This document shows positions 18,502-26,313 of a stretch of DNA of 64,000 nt, piece after piece. The first letter of the stretch is position 1; each line of letters starts with the position of its first letter. Origin of the DNA: JANMJD01 sp963828405. GTDB lineage: Bacteria; Actinomycetota; Acidimicrobiia; Acidimicrobiales; Ilumatobacteraceae. Location: NCBI GenBank assembly GCA_963828405.1, contig CAWHEG010000029.1, positions 62,001 through 126,000 of the forward strand. The letters are read 5' to 3'. Both the position numbers and the translations under genes were made by a program. The notes beneath the pieces are model-generated. The model saw only the letters and a list, made by a program, of their open reading frames with translations. It did no database searches and was not told the DNA's origin.

Positions 18502-19965
18502 TCAGATGCAGGGCTCGGTGCTGAAGTCCTGGTGGCCGCGTCCGGGTTGGCACTGCTGGGCGGAGGTGCCGCTGACGAAGCGGAGCAGTCCGTCGTCGGC
18601 TCGCTCGGTCTGGACGAGTTGGCGCGTCGCGGCGATCGAGTCGTCGAGGAGCCCCGAGTAGGTGATCGAGACGACGCCGGTGGTCTCGTCGAACTCGATC
18701 CACGCCTGGGCATCTGATCTGACCGACTCGGCGATGGCCAGTCCGAACAGCGACGGGTCGGCGGCCCACGCCGGCTGGATCTCGGTGATGTAGTCGTTCA
18801 GCCCGGGCACCGTGATCGTGCCGGTCCGTGGATCGACCTCGGCCCGGCCCGGCCAGTCGGTGCGCGTCCCGACCTCGTCGAGCGTCCGGCGGACGAAACG
18901 GGCGCCGTCGACGATCACCACCGTGCCCGAGGGCTCGGGCAGCAGCAGGAGCCCCAACCCGTGGTTGTCGTCGAGCCGGAAGACGTCCGGCGTGTCGGGG
19001 GCGTCGGGGCGGAACCGGACGAGGAACATTGCCGAGCCGTACTCGACGTAGTCCAAGGCCAGTGCTCCGCCGTCGTCGGTGGCCACCAGCGTGGGCATGT
19101 CGCGGGGGTACCGCAGCACGACAGGGAGCCGGAAGGACGTCGAGTCCCCGTTCCCGTCGACGCGGACGAGGTTGTTGCCGGCGTCGCCGAGGTCGAGCCG
19201 GAACGTCGGCGCGGTCGATCCGATCGGCGCCCCGTTGCGATCGACGAACGGATACAGCGCTGCGTCCGGTGCCGGGCGCGGCTCGGCCGGGCCACAGCAG
19301 CCGACGACGACGAGACCCGTGGTCGCCGGGACGAGCCTGCTGTCTCCCGACCCGTCCAGCCCCGTGGATCGTTCGATCACGGTTCCCGCCCGGGCGCCGA
19401 GGAGCGGGATGGCCAGAAGGTCGTTGCTGGGGTCGTCGATACCGGGGGTGTCGGTGAGCACGTAGGCCACGTCGTCGGGTCCGATGTGAACCAGCCACGG
19501 GTAGGCCTCGGTCAGTGGCTCGGCGAGTGGGACCTCCAGTTGGAGCGCCTGACCCGAGGGGTCGTAGACGCGCAGCGTCTCGTCGGCCGGGTCGTAGGCG
19601 ACCAGACGGCCGTCCTCGGTGTTGGCCAACTGCGTGCAGACGAACTCATCGGCACAGTGGTTGGCGATGGCCAGGGTCCTCGGTCCGCCGTCGGGCTGCG
19701 AGGTCGTCGGCACGGCGGCGGTGGTCGGCGGGACGGAGGTGGTCGGTGGAGGGGAGGTGGTCGTCACGGCGGCGGTTGTCGGCACCGCCTCGGTGGTCGC
19801 CACCGTCTCGGTGGTCGGCACCGCCGTCGTCGGTTCGCCGGCGTCCGTCGGCGGGGCCGAGGTGCCGTCGCTTCCGCACCCCCCGAGCAGGGCGAGGACG
19901 ACGAGGAACGACGCCGCACCGCGGGGCGTCCGAGCACGGGGCACGGCGAGCTGCGGACCGGTCAC
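18502..19965 (-). CDS. Lipoprotein with Thr/Pro-rich linker and beta-propeller-like domain
   Basis: A 487-residue exported protein. It has a short lipoprotein signal ending in ALLGGC, then about 50 residues rich in Thr, Pro, Val and Ala (TTTSPPPTTSVPPTTA type). The 400-residue C-terminal part has repeated strand-turn patterns such as GRLVAYDPADETLRVYDPSG and FRLDDNHGLGLLLLPEPSGTVVIVDG, which look like beta-propeller blades. No enzyme motif is visible. GTG at 19965 is the longest start that avoids the upstream gene; GTG at 19944 is also possible. The role is probably extracellular binding. Confidence 0.7.
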   Translation of the reverse strand: MTGPQLAVPRARTPRGAASFLVVLALLGGCGSDGTSAPPTDAGEPTTAVPTTETVATTEAVPTTAAVTTTSPPPTTSVPPTTAAVPTTSQPDGGPRTLAIANHCADEFVCTQLANTEDGRLVAYDPADETLRVYDPSGQALQLEVPLAEPLTEAYPWLVHIGPDDVAYVLTDTPGIDDPSNDLLAIPLLGARAGTVIERSTGLDGSGDSRLVPATTGLVVVGCCGPAEPRPAPDAALYPFVDRNGAPIGSTAPTFRLDLGDAGNNLVRVDGNGDSTSFRLPVVLRYPRDMPTLVATDDGGALALDYVEYGSAMFLVRFRPDAPDTPDVFRLDDNHGLGLLLLPEPSGTVVIVDGARFVRRTLDEVGTRTDWPGRAEVDPRTGTITVPGLNDYITEIQPAWAADPSLFGLAIAESVRSDAQAWIEFDETTGVVSITYSGLLDDSIAATRQLVQTERADDGLLRFVSGTSAQQCQPGRGHQDFSTEPCI

Positions 19966-19981
19966 CGACTGCGTCAGGTCG

Positions 19982-20545
19982 TCAGACGGTGCGACCGAGG
20001 AATGCAGCCAGTTCGTCGGCGGCGCTCGCCCCGTCGGGCACCTCGGTTGCCGGACCGAACGGAGCGCTCGGATCCGGGCCGCGGAACGAGTCGGAGATCG
20101 ACATCCGTGAGGCGGCGAGGAGTCCTGTGGCCAGCTCCGGGTCGAGGTCGGTCGACTGGTCGGTGGCCTTGGCCAGGTCCCATCCGTGGGTGAACGTGTC
20201 GACTGCGGCGATGCCGGCGAACGCCGACCCGGGCATCGTGCCGAAGGGCAACTCGACCATCCGGTCCATCGCCCCCTCGGCCCCGAACGCGGTGAGGCTC
20301 GCGGCTGCGGCCTGATCGAACGTGGCCACGAAGTCCCCCGCGCTGAAGTCGGGTGACTCGTCGCCGCTCGGAGCATCGCCGTTCATCGCCGCGGCGAAGA
20401 AGAACTGGCCGCCGACGATGTGGTTGATCAGGTCGGAGACCTTCCACGAGGCGCACGGCGTGTCGTGGCCGAGGTCGTCGGATCTCGTGCCGACGAGCAC
20501 CTCCCGCGTGCTCTTGATGGCGGCTTCCAAGGGTTTCGTACTCAT
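19982..20545 (-). CDS. DinB-fold metal-binding protein, TIGR03086-type (copy 2 of the family)
   Basis: A 187-residue member of the mycothiol-dependent/DinB superfamily, TIGR03086-like. The metal pattern is visible as CASWKVSDLINHIVGGQ (first His) and DTFTHGWDLAKAT (His and Asp). The start at 20545 is firm: a GGAGG ribosome site lies 6-10 bases upstream on the minus strand. The gene is 16 bases upstream of the lipoprotein gene on the same strand. Function unknown; the fold usually binds zinc or nickel and may carry out thiol-dependent chemistry. Confidence 0.85.
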   Translation of the reverse strand: MSTKPLEAAIKSTREVLVGTRSDDLGHDTPCASWKVSDLINHIVGGQFFFAAAMNGDAPSGDESPDFSAGDFVATFDQAAAASLTAFGAEGAMDRMVELPFGTMPGSAFAGIAAVDTFTHGWDLAKATDQSTDLDPELATGLLAASRMSISDSFRGPDPSAPFGPATEVPDGASAADELAAFLGRTV

Positions 20546-20586
20546 GGCGCTCCTCCGGTGATCGAGGATCGGACATTAACCGAGGA

Positions 20587-22074
20587 TCAGGGGACGGTCA
20601 GCACGATCAGGTGGTGCGGCATCCCCGTCGGCTCGTCGACGAATCCTTCGCCCACGCCGCGGAAGCCGAACCGGAGGTAGAAGCCGAGCGCGCTGTCGCG
20701 GGCGCTGGCCCAGACGATGCGGGCGCCGCCGCCCCGGGCCCGGGCGATCCCGGCGTCGAGCAGCAGGGCTCCGGCGCCGATCCCCCGAACCCCACCGTCG
20801 ACGGCCATGCCGCGCAGGCGCACGGCGGGTGATCCGGGATCGTCCGGCCATGGCTCGGGGGCCCACGTCGACACGCCGACCACCGTCCCGTCCAGACGGA
20901 GCCCGAGGTGCCAGGTGCCGGCAAGGGCATCCTGGGCGAACCTGGGGTCTGTCGACGGGGTGTCGTGGCGCAGCACCCGACGGCGCACGTCGTGGGTCTC
21001 GTCGGCGGTCAGTTCGACGATCTCGAGTCCGGGTACGGGCGGGCGCCGACCGGTGTCGTCTGGTCGCACGGGCATCCCACCCCGCCGGGCGCTGCGGTAC
21101 ATCGCCTCGACGACGCGGTGGGCCTCGACGGCGACGGCGAAGTCGGGGGAGGCGGGGGCCCTGCCGGCGGCCGCCTCGACGAAGGAGACGTCCGGGTTCG
21201 GATGGCCGTCGAGGAGCGCGGCGGCGGCCCCGGTGAGCTCCCCGCCGGCCATCGCGCCGGTCGTTCCGTCGGCATCGGTCCAGGTCACGGGCCCGAACCA
21301 GTCGTCGCCGTCGATCGCCACCCAGCGCCGTTCGCAGAACACCTCGACGCGCCGCATGCTCGGGCGGGCGAGGTTGTCGTGCCACACCGATACCAGCGTG
21401 CCGATCGCCCCGCCGGCGAACTCGATCGTCGCCCCGGCGACATCCTCGATGCCGGGGTGGCCGTGGAAGGAGGCCTGGCGGGCGCAGACCGCGCTGATCG
21501 GCGAATCGACGAGGAAGCGGAGCATGTCGACGTCGTGGATGGAGTGCTCGAGCAGCGTCCCGGCTCCGGCACGGGTGACGTCGGCCCGCCAGTCCGAGTC
21601 GTACTGCCCCTGGGTGGGGATGAACTGGTCGTCGCGCAGGACCACTGCCATGGTGCGCCCGGCGGCCGGATCGGCGATCAAGTGCCGCGCCCACAGGTAG
21701 GCGGGGGAGTGGCGCAGCACCAGCCCGACCTGGTTGGTCACCCCGGCGCCGGTGACGGCGGCGAGCATCGCCTCCGCTTCGCCCAGCCCGGTGGCCAGCG
21801 GCTTCTCGCAGAAGACCGCCAATCCCCGGCGGGCGGCCTCGGCGACCAGCCTGGGGTGCTCCGATGTCCAGGTGGTGACGTAGACGGCGTCACAGCCGTC
21901 GAGCACCTCGGATTCGGAGTCGCAGACCCGGTGCCCGGTGGCGGCGGCGAAGGCCTCGGCCCGTGAGCGGTCGGGGTCGTAGCAGCCGGCCCGTTCGACG
22001 GCGCCGCCGGCCTGCCGCAACGACTTGGAGTGGTGGGTGGCGATCCAGCCAGTGCCGAGGAATCCGACTCTCAT
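20587..22074 (-). CDS. Fused Gfo/Idh/MocA dehydrogenase and GNAT acetyltransferase
   Basis: A 495-residue two-part protein. Residues 1-340 are a Gfo/Idh/MocA NAD(P)-dependent dehydrogenase: RVGFLGTGWIATHHSKSL (nucleotide turn), VFCEKPLATG with the catalytic Lys, and LLEHSIHDVDMLRFL with the conserved His and Asp. Residues 355-495 are a GNAT acetyltransferase: VRLRGMAVDGGVRGIGAGALLLDAGIARARG holds the acetyl-CoA loop (R/Q-x-x-G-x-G/A, here RGIGAG), followed by ALGFYLRFGFRGVGEGF. A linker rich in Pro and Arg joins them. The reading frame is continuous with no stop at the joint. The substrate is not known; a modified sugar or cyclitol is a guess. Confidence 0.85.
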   Translation of the reverse strand: MRVGFLGTGWIATHHSKSLRQAGGAVERAGCYDPDRSRAEAFAAATGHRVCDSESEVLDGCDAVYVTTWTSEHPRLVAEAARRGLAVFCEKPLATGLGEAEAMLAAVTGAGVTNQVGLVLRHSPAYLWARHLIADPAAGRTMAVVLRDDQFIPTQGQYDSDWRADVTRAGAGTLLEHSIHDVDMLRFLVDSPISAVCARQASFHGHPGIEDVAGATIEFAGGAIGTLVSVWHDNLARPSMRRVEVFCERRWVAIDGDDWFGPVTWTDADGTTGAMAGGELTGAAAALLDGHPNPDVSFVEAAAGRAPASPDFAVAVEAHRVVEAMYRSARRGGMPVRPDDTGRRPPVPGLEIVELTADETHDVRRRVLRHDTPSTDPRFAQDALAGTWHLGLRLDGTVVGVSTWAPEPWPDDPGSPAVRLRGMAVDGGVRGIGAGALLLDAGIARARGGGARIVWASARDSALGFYLRFGFRGVGEGFVDEPTGMPHHLIVLTVP

Positions 22075-22101
22075 GGACGTCGACGGTACCGAACGGCGTG
22101 G

Positions 22102-22770
22102 TCAGCGAGGGCTTCGATGGAGCCCGGCGAGCTGCACGGTGCGGTCGGCGACGAGGGACGCCTCGGCCGGGTCGTGGGTGACGTGGATCGCCGTGGTGGC
22201 GGTCGCCCGCAGCACATCGCGCAGCTCGCCGGCCAGCCGGTCGTGCAACTCACGGTCGAGGCCGGTGAGCGGCTCGTCGAGCAGGAGCACACGGGGCCGG
22301 GGGGCCAGGGCACGGGCGAGGGCGACGCGCTTGGCCTCGCCGCCGGAGAGGTCGGTGACCCGTCGGGACTCCATCCCGGTCAGTCCGACGAGATCGAGCA
22401 GCTCCGCGGTCCGACGGCGGCGGGGTGCGCGGGGCATTCCGGCCATCCGCAGGCCGAAGGCGACGTTGTCGCCCACGTCGAGATGGGGGAACAGCTGCTC
22501 GTCCTGGAAGACCATCCCGATGCGGCGCCGATGGGTGGGCACCTCGGTGAGGTCGTCGTCGCCCCACATCACGATGCCCGAGTCGGGCTGGATCAGGCCG
22601 GCGATCACCCGCAGGAGCGTGCTCTTGCCCGAACCGCTCGGTCCGAGCAGGGCGACGGTCTCCCCCTCGGCGATGCTCAGCGAGACGTCGTCGAGCACGA
22701 CCCGATCGCCGAATCGGACGGTGACGCGGCGGACGTGGAGCCCGCTCGGTGGGTGGTCAGAACGGCGCAT
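22102..22770 (-). CDS. thiQ: ABC transporter ATP-binding protein, probable thiamine importer
   Basis: A 222-residue ATPase. Walker A is LLGPSGSGKSTLL (about residues 43-55), the signature is LSGGEAKRVALARAL, and Walker B is VLLLDEPLTGLD. The first base of its ATG (22770) lies inside the permease gene, an overlap of 14 bases, so the two are coupled. It is the last gene of the thiN-thiB-thiP-thiQ run behind a TPP riboswitch, which makes thiamine or a thiamine precursor the likely substrate. Without that context it would be called a generic iron/spermidine-type ATPase. Confidence 0.88.
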   Translation of the reverse strand: MRRSDHPPSGLHVRRVTVRFGDRVVLDDVSLSIAEGETVALLGPSGSGKSTLLRVIAGLIQPDSGIVMWGDDDLTEVPTHRRRIGMVFQDEQLFPHLDVGDNVAFGLRMAGMPRAPRRRRTAELLDLVGLTGMESRRVTDLSGGEAKRVALARALAPRPRVLLLDEPLTGLDRELHDRLAGELRDVLRATATTAIHVTHDPAEASLVADRTVQLAGLHRSPR

Positions 22771-24308
22771 CGCCCGACTCCCTCCAGCGGTCGACGACCG
22801 CCAGCACGGCGATCACGACGACGGCGAGCAGCGTGGCCAACGCGCACGCCTCGGCCAGGTTCTGGGGCGATGGTCGCCCGAGCAGGCGGGAGATGGCGAT
22901 CGGGGCGGTCGGGCTGCCCGTGCGGGTGAGCAGGCTGGTGGCCCCGAACTCGCCGAGCGAGACGGCCACGGCGAACCCGGCGGCGGCTCCGATCGCCCGA
23001 CGGGCCACCCCCAGGTCGACCACCCGCACCACCCTGGACGGCGAGGCGCCGAGCACGCCGGCGGCGGCGCGCAGGTCGTCGGGGATCGCCCGGATCACGG
23101 GGGCGACGATGCGCAGCACCACGGGGAGGGCCACGACGGCCTGGCCGAGCGGGACCATCACCCACGACGACCGCAGGTCGTACCACCCCCGGTCGAAGGA
23201 GATGACCAGCCCGAGCCCGACCGTGACGGCCGAGGCGCCGAGCGGCAGCGTCAGCCCGCCGTCCAGCCATCGCCCGGCAGCGCCGGGCCCGGGCGATGGC
23301 CAACGCCGCCAGGGTGCCCAACACCACCGCCAACCCGCCGGCGACGAGCGCGGTTCGGGTCGAGGTCCACAGCGAGCCGAGCGGATCGGCGACGAGGGCC
23401 GGCCGGCCGGCGGCATCGGCGCCGTCGACGAGCGATCGCCAGGCGGCCAGCCCCCTGACTCCGACGGCCGGCTCGAACGAACGGGCGACGACGGCGACGA
23501 TCGGCGCGGCGAGTCCGGCGACGGTGAGCGCCACGACACCTCGGCCGCCCCATCCGAGCGGGATCGGTCGCGCCCGGCGCCCGGCGCGCAGCGGGACGAC
23601 CGGCCGACGGGTCCACCGGGTGAGCAGCACGACCACGGCGAGGAGTTGGACGACGGCGAGGGCGGTGGCCACCGGCAGGTCGAACGTCTGGGTGGCCCGG
23701 CGCCAGATCTCCACCTCGACGGTTCGCTGAGCCGGTCCGCCGACGAGGCGCACGATCCCGAAGGAGGTGAAGCAGAAGAGGAAGACCAGCGCCGACGCCG
23801 AGGCGACGGCCGGCCGGAGGAGCGGCCAGGTCACGTGGCGCAGCGTGCGCCGGCGTGATGCCCCGAGCGTCGCCGCGGCGGCCTCGAGGTCGGGGTCGAG
23901 TTGCTCGAGCGCGGCGCCCACCCCGCGCACCACGAGCGCCAGGTTGACCCACACGTGGGCGACCAGGACGGCCCACACCGTGCGATGCAACGACCGCGGC
24001 AACAGCGACAGGAAGGCGATGCCGGTGACGACCGTGGGCAGGACGAACGGGACCGTGACGACGGTCAGCAGGGCGCGTCGACCGCGAAAGCCGTACCGGG
24101 CGAAGACGAAGGCCGGGGCGAGGCCGAGCATCGTCGTCAGCGCTGCGCTCGCCGCCGCCTGCCAGGTGGTGAACCACAGCACGCGGCGCAGTGACGCGTC
24201 GGTGGCCAGCGTGCGCCAGGCGTCGACACGGGCGCCGCGCCCGACGATGCCGGCCAGCGGGAAGGCGAAGAAGACGACGGTGAACAGCACCGGCGCGGCG
24301 GCCAGCAC
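22757..24308 (-). pseudogene. thiP: ABC transporter permease, probable thiamine importer, frameshifted as sequenced
   Basis: A two-part permease of the ThiP/FbpB type with about 12 membrane helices and two EAA-like loops (LEAAAATLGASRRRTLRHVTWP and LRAAAGVLGASPSRVVRVVDLG). The first part reads from about 24308 to about 23285 in one frame; the second part reads from about 23280 to 22757 in another. Removing one base near 23279 joins ...LAIARARR to AGRWLDGGLTLPLG and gives 516 residues. The start is uncertain: GTG at 24308 is the only standard start, but about 18 basic upstream codons are also open. A sequencing error is as likely as a true mutation, since the rest is well conserved. Confidence 0.75.
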
Positions 24309-24361
24309 GACGACGAGCCGGGCGGCGCCGGCCCGTCGTCGTGCCGGTCGGCCGATCGACG

Positions 24362-25564
24362 TCAGCCGAGGGCGATGAGGGTCCACTGATCGATCCAGCC
24401 GTCGCGCTCGGCGGCGATCCGCTCCGGCTCGATGGTGAACGGTCGGGTGGCCGGCCTGCCGAACTTCTCGAACACCCCGGGCAGCGCCACGCCGGCACGC
24501 GCGGGATACACGAAGTTCGTCTCCGGGAGCTCGGACTGGAAGCCCTCCGTGATCAGGAAGTCGACGAGCAGGCGGGCGGCGGCGGGGTGAGCGGTGCCGG
24601 CCAGCACCCCGGCGAACTCCACCTGCCGGTAGCACGTCGCCTCGATGTTGCCCGTCGTCGGTTCGGTCGGCCGGGGTTCCTCGCCGTAGAGCAGCGGATA
24701 GGGCGGGCTGGAGGCGTAGCTGACGACGAGCGGGCGCCCGCCGCCCCCGCCGCCGGCGGTGAACTCGCTGAAGTAGGCGGCGTCCCACGAGTCGACGACG
24801 AGCGCGCCGTTGGCCACCAGGTTGGTCCAGTAGCTCTCCCACTCACCGCTGGGGAAACGGGCGATGGTCGCCATCAGGAACGCCAGCCCCGGCGAGGACG
24901 TCGCCGGGTTCTCGACCACGAGCAGGTCGCGGTACCGTTCGGCGGTCAGCGAGTCGAGATCGGCGGGCGGCTCGAGCCCGTGGTCGGCGAACCAGGCGAT
25001 GTCGTAGTTGACGCACACGTCGCCGGTGTCGACCGGGGTCGCCTGATGACCGGGAACGAGCGCGGTCAGCTCGGGCCTGACCGCAGCGAGATCGGCGGCC
25101 TCGTAGGGCTCGAAGAGTCCCTCGTCGAGGGCCCGGGAGAGCAGCGCCGCATCGATCCCCCACATCACGTCACCCTCCGGGTTCCCCTTGGTGAGCAGCG
25201 CCTTGTTGACCATCGTGCCGGTGTCGCCGGCCCTGGCCACCTCGACTTCGATGCCGGTGGCGGCGGTGAACGCCTCGAGCGCCGCCGGTTCGACGAACGC
25301 GTCGTAGGCGAGCAGGGTCACCGTGCCGTCGGACGCCGCACGTGTCGGGGTCGTTGCGGGGCCGGCCGGCGTTGCCGTCGTCGGCCCCGTCGTCGTCCCG
25401 CCGGTGGTGCCGGCGATCGTCGTGCCCGGCGCGGCGCCCGGCTCGGCGCCCGGCTCGTCGGACGACCTGCACGCCGCAGTGCCGACGAGGCAGCCGACGG
25501 TGGCGAGGACCACCGCCCAGCGCCGGGGCCGGCGGTGGGGCGGGTCGGGGAGGTGGGGCGTCAT
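24362..25564 (-). CDS. thiB: Thiamine-type ABC transporter substrate-binding lipoprotein
   Basis: A 400-residue periplasm-side binding protein. It has a lipoprotein signal (lipobox LVGTAAC, about residues 26-32), a Thr/Gly/Pro linker to about residue 75, then a binding domain typical of the ThiB/iron group: VTLLAYDAFVEPAALEAFTAATGIEVEV, GNPEGDVMWGIDAALLSRALDEGLFEPY, and WFADHGLEPPADLDSL. The start ATG at 25564 overlaps the thiN stop as ATGA. The TPP riboswitch upstream supports thiamine, or a precursor, as ligand. Confidence 0.9.
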   Translation of the reverse strand: MTPHLPDPPHRRPRRWAVVLATVGCLVGTAACRSSDEPGAEPGAAPGTTIAGTTGGTTTGPTTATPAGPATTPTRAASDGTVTLLAYDAFVEPAALEAFTAATGIEVEVARAGDTGTMVNKALLTKGNPEGDVMWGIDAALLSRALDEGLFEPYEAADLAAVRPELTALVPGHQATPVDTGDVCVNYDIAWFADHGLEPPADLDSLTAERYRDLLVVENPATSSPGLAFLMATIARFPSGEWESYWTNLVANGALVVDSWDAAYFSEFTAGGGGGGRPLVVSYASSPPYPLLYGEEPRPTEPTTGNIEATCYRQVEFAGVLAGTAHPAAARLLVDFLITEGFQSELPETNFVYPARAGVALPGVFEKFGRPATRPFTIEPERIAAERDGWIDQWTLIALG

Positions 25565-26220
25565 CGGCGGTCTCCGGACAGCGCTCGGGGGGTGACATGG
25601 ACGAGGGTGCCAGAGCCGAGGCGTACGACGGTCGGCTCCGATCGGGCGACGTTGCTGACTCCCAGCGACGAACCAGCGGCGAGCGTGGCCCCGTCCAGCG
25701 CGTAGCGGGCACCGGAGATGCCGACGCCGTCGGCCGCGCCGTGGAGCGGGAGCACGCTGAACGCAGCGCCGGCAGCGGTCGGCACGCTGCGTTGCTCGCC
25801 GCCGTGGATCACGACGATGCGGGTGTCGCCCCACCACAGGGTGGTCGCCGCTGTGCGCTGGGGGGCCGTGAAGGCGAACAGCGCTGCGAGGGTGTGGTCG
25901 ATCCGGTCGCCGCCGCCGAACACGCCGACGATCTCGGTGCAGCCCCGGGCCTCGGCGGCGTCGATAGCCAGTTCGGTGTCGGTGGCGTCCTTGTCGGCCG
26001 GGTGGGCCTCGATCTCGACGCCGGTGCTCCGGGCGTGGGCAAGTCCGGCTGCGGTGATCGAGTCGAGGTCGCCGACGAGCAGGTCGACGGTCATCCCCAG
26101 GGCCCGGGCGTGGTCGTAGCCGGAGTCGGCGGCGATCACGAACCGCCCGGTCGGCAGGACGTCGACGACCGCCCGTGGCGGCGATGCCCCTCCGATGACG
26201 ATGACGGCGACGACGGCCAT
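25561..26220 (-). CDS. thiN: Thiamine pyrophosphokinase
   Basis: ThiN transfers a pyrophosphate from ATP to thiamine, giving TPP directly. The 219-residue protein has FVIAADSGYDHARALGMTVDLLVGDLDSI (N-terminal active-site strands), PADKDATDTELAIDAAEARG (metal-binding Asp cluster), GVFGGGDRIDHTLA and a C-terminal beta domain ending GTLVHVTPRAL. The start is ATG at 26220, just after the riboswitch. A longer in-frame ATG at 26238 lies inside the aptamer and is rejected. It is the first gene of the thi operon and feeds on thiamine brought in by the transporter. Confidence 0.93.
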   Translation of the reverse strand: MAVVAVIVIGGASPPRAVVDVLPTGRFVIAADSGYDHARALGMTVDLLVGDLDSITAAGLAHARSTGVEIEAHPADKDATDTELAIDAAEARGCTEIVGVFGGGDRIDHTLAALFAFTAPQRTAATTLWWGDTRIVVIHGGEQRSVPTAAGAAFSVLPLHGAADGVGISGARYALDGATLAAGSSLGVSNVARSEPTVVRLGSGTLVHVTPRALSGDRR

Positions 26221-26313
26221 GGTTCCCTCCGCTGGCATTACCCAGATCAGGTTCTCGGGTCGGTGGCGGCGGCCACCCTCTCAGCCCGGCGGTACCTCCG
26301 AGCTCCCCGTGTG
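26221..26313 (-). promoter_or_regulatory. TPP riboswitch (THI box) controlling thiN-thiB-thiP-thiQ
   Basis: Read on the minus strand, the conserved parts appear in order: GGGGAGCTCGG near the 5' end (26301-26311), GGGCTGAGAGGG (about 26275-26287), a variable GC-rich stem, then GAGAACCTGATCTGGGTAA and TGCCAGCGGAGGGA (26222-26256). This is the complete TPP-sensing core. The thiN ATG follows within one base of its end, so control of ribosome access is likely, though termination cannot be ruled out. The 5' half overlaps the last 33 bases of the MFS gene. Confidence 0.95.

Noticed and set aside
26221..26238. Longer thiN start at 26238
   Set aside because: That ATG is the conserved AATGCCAGC part of the riboswitch; the ATG at 26220 is the real start.
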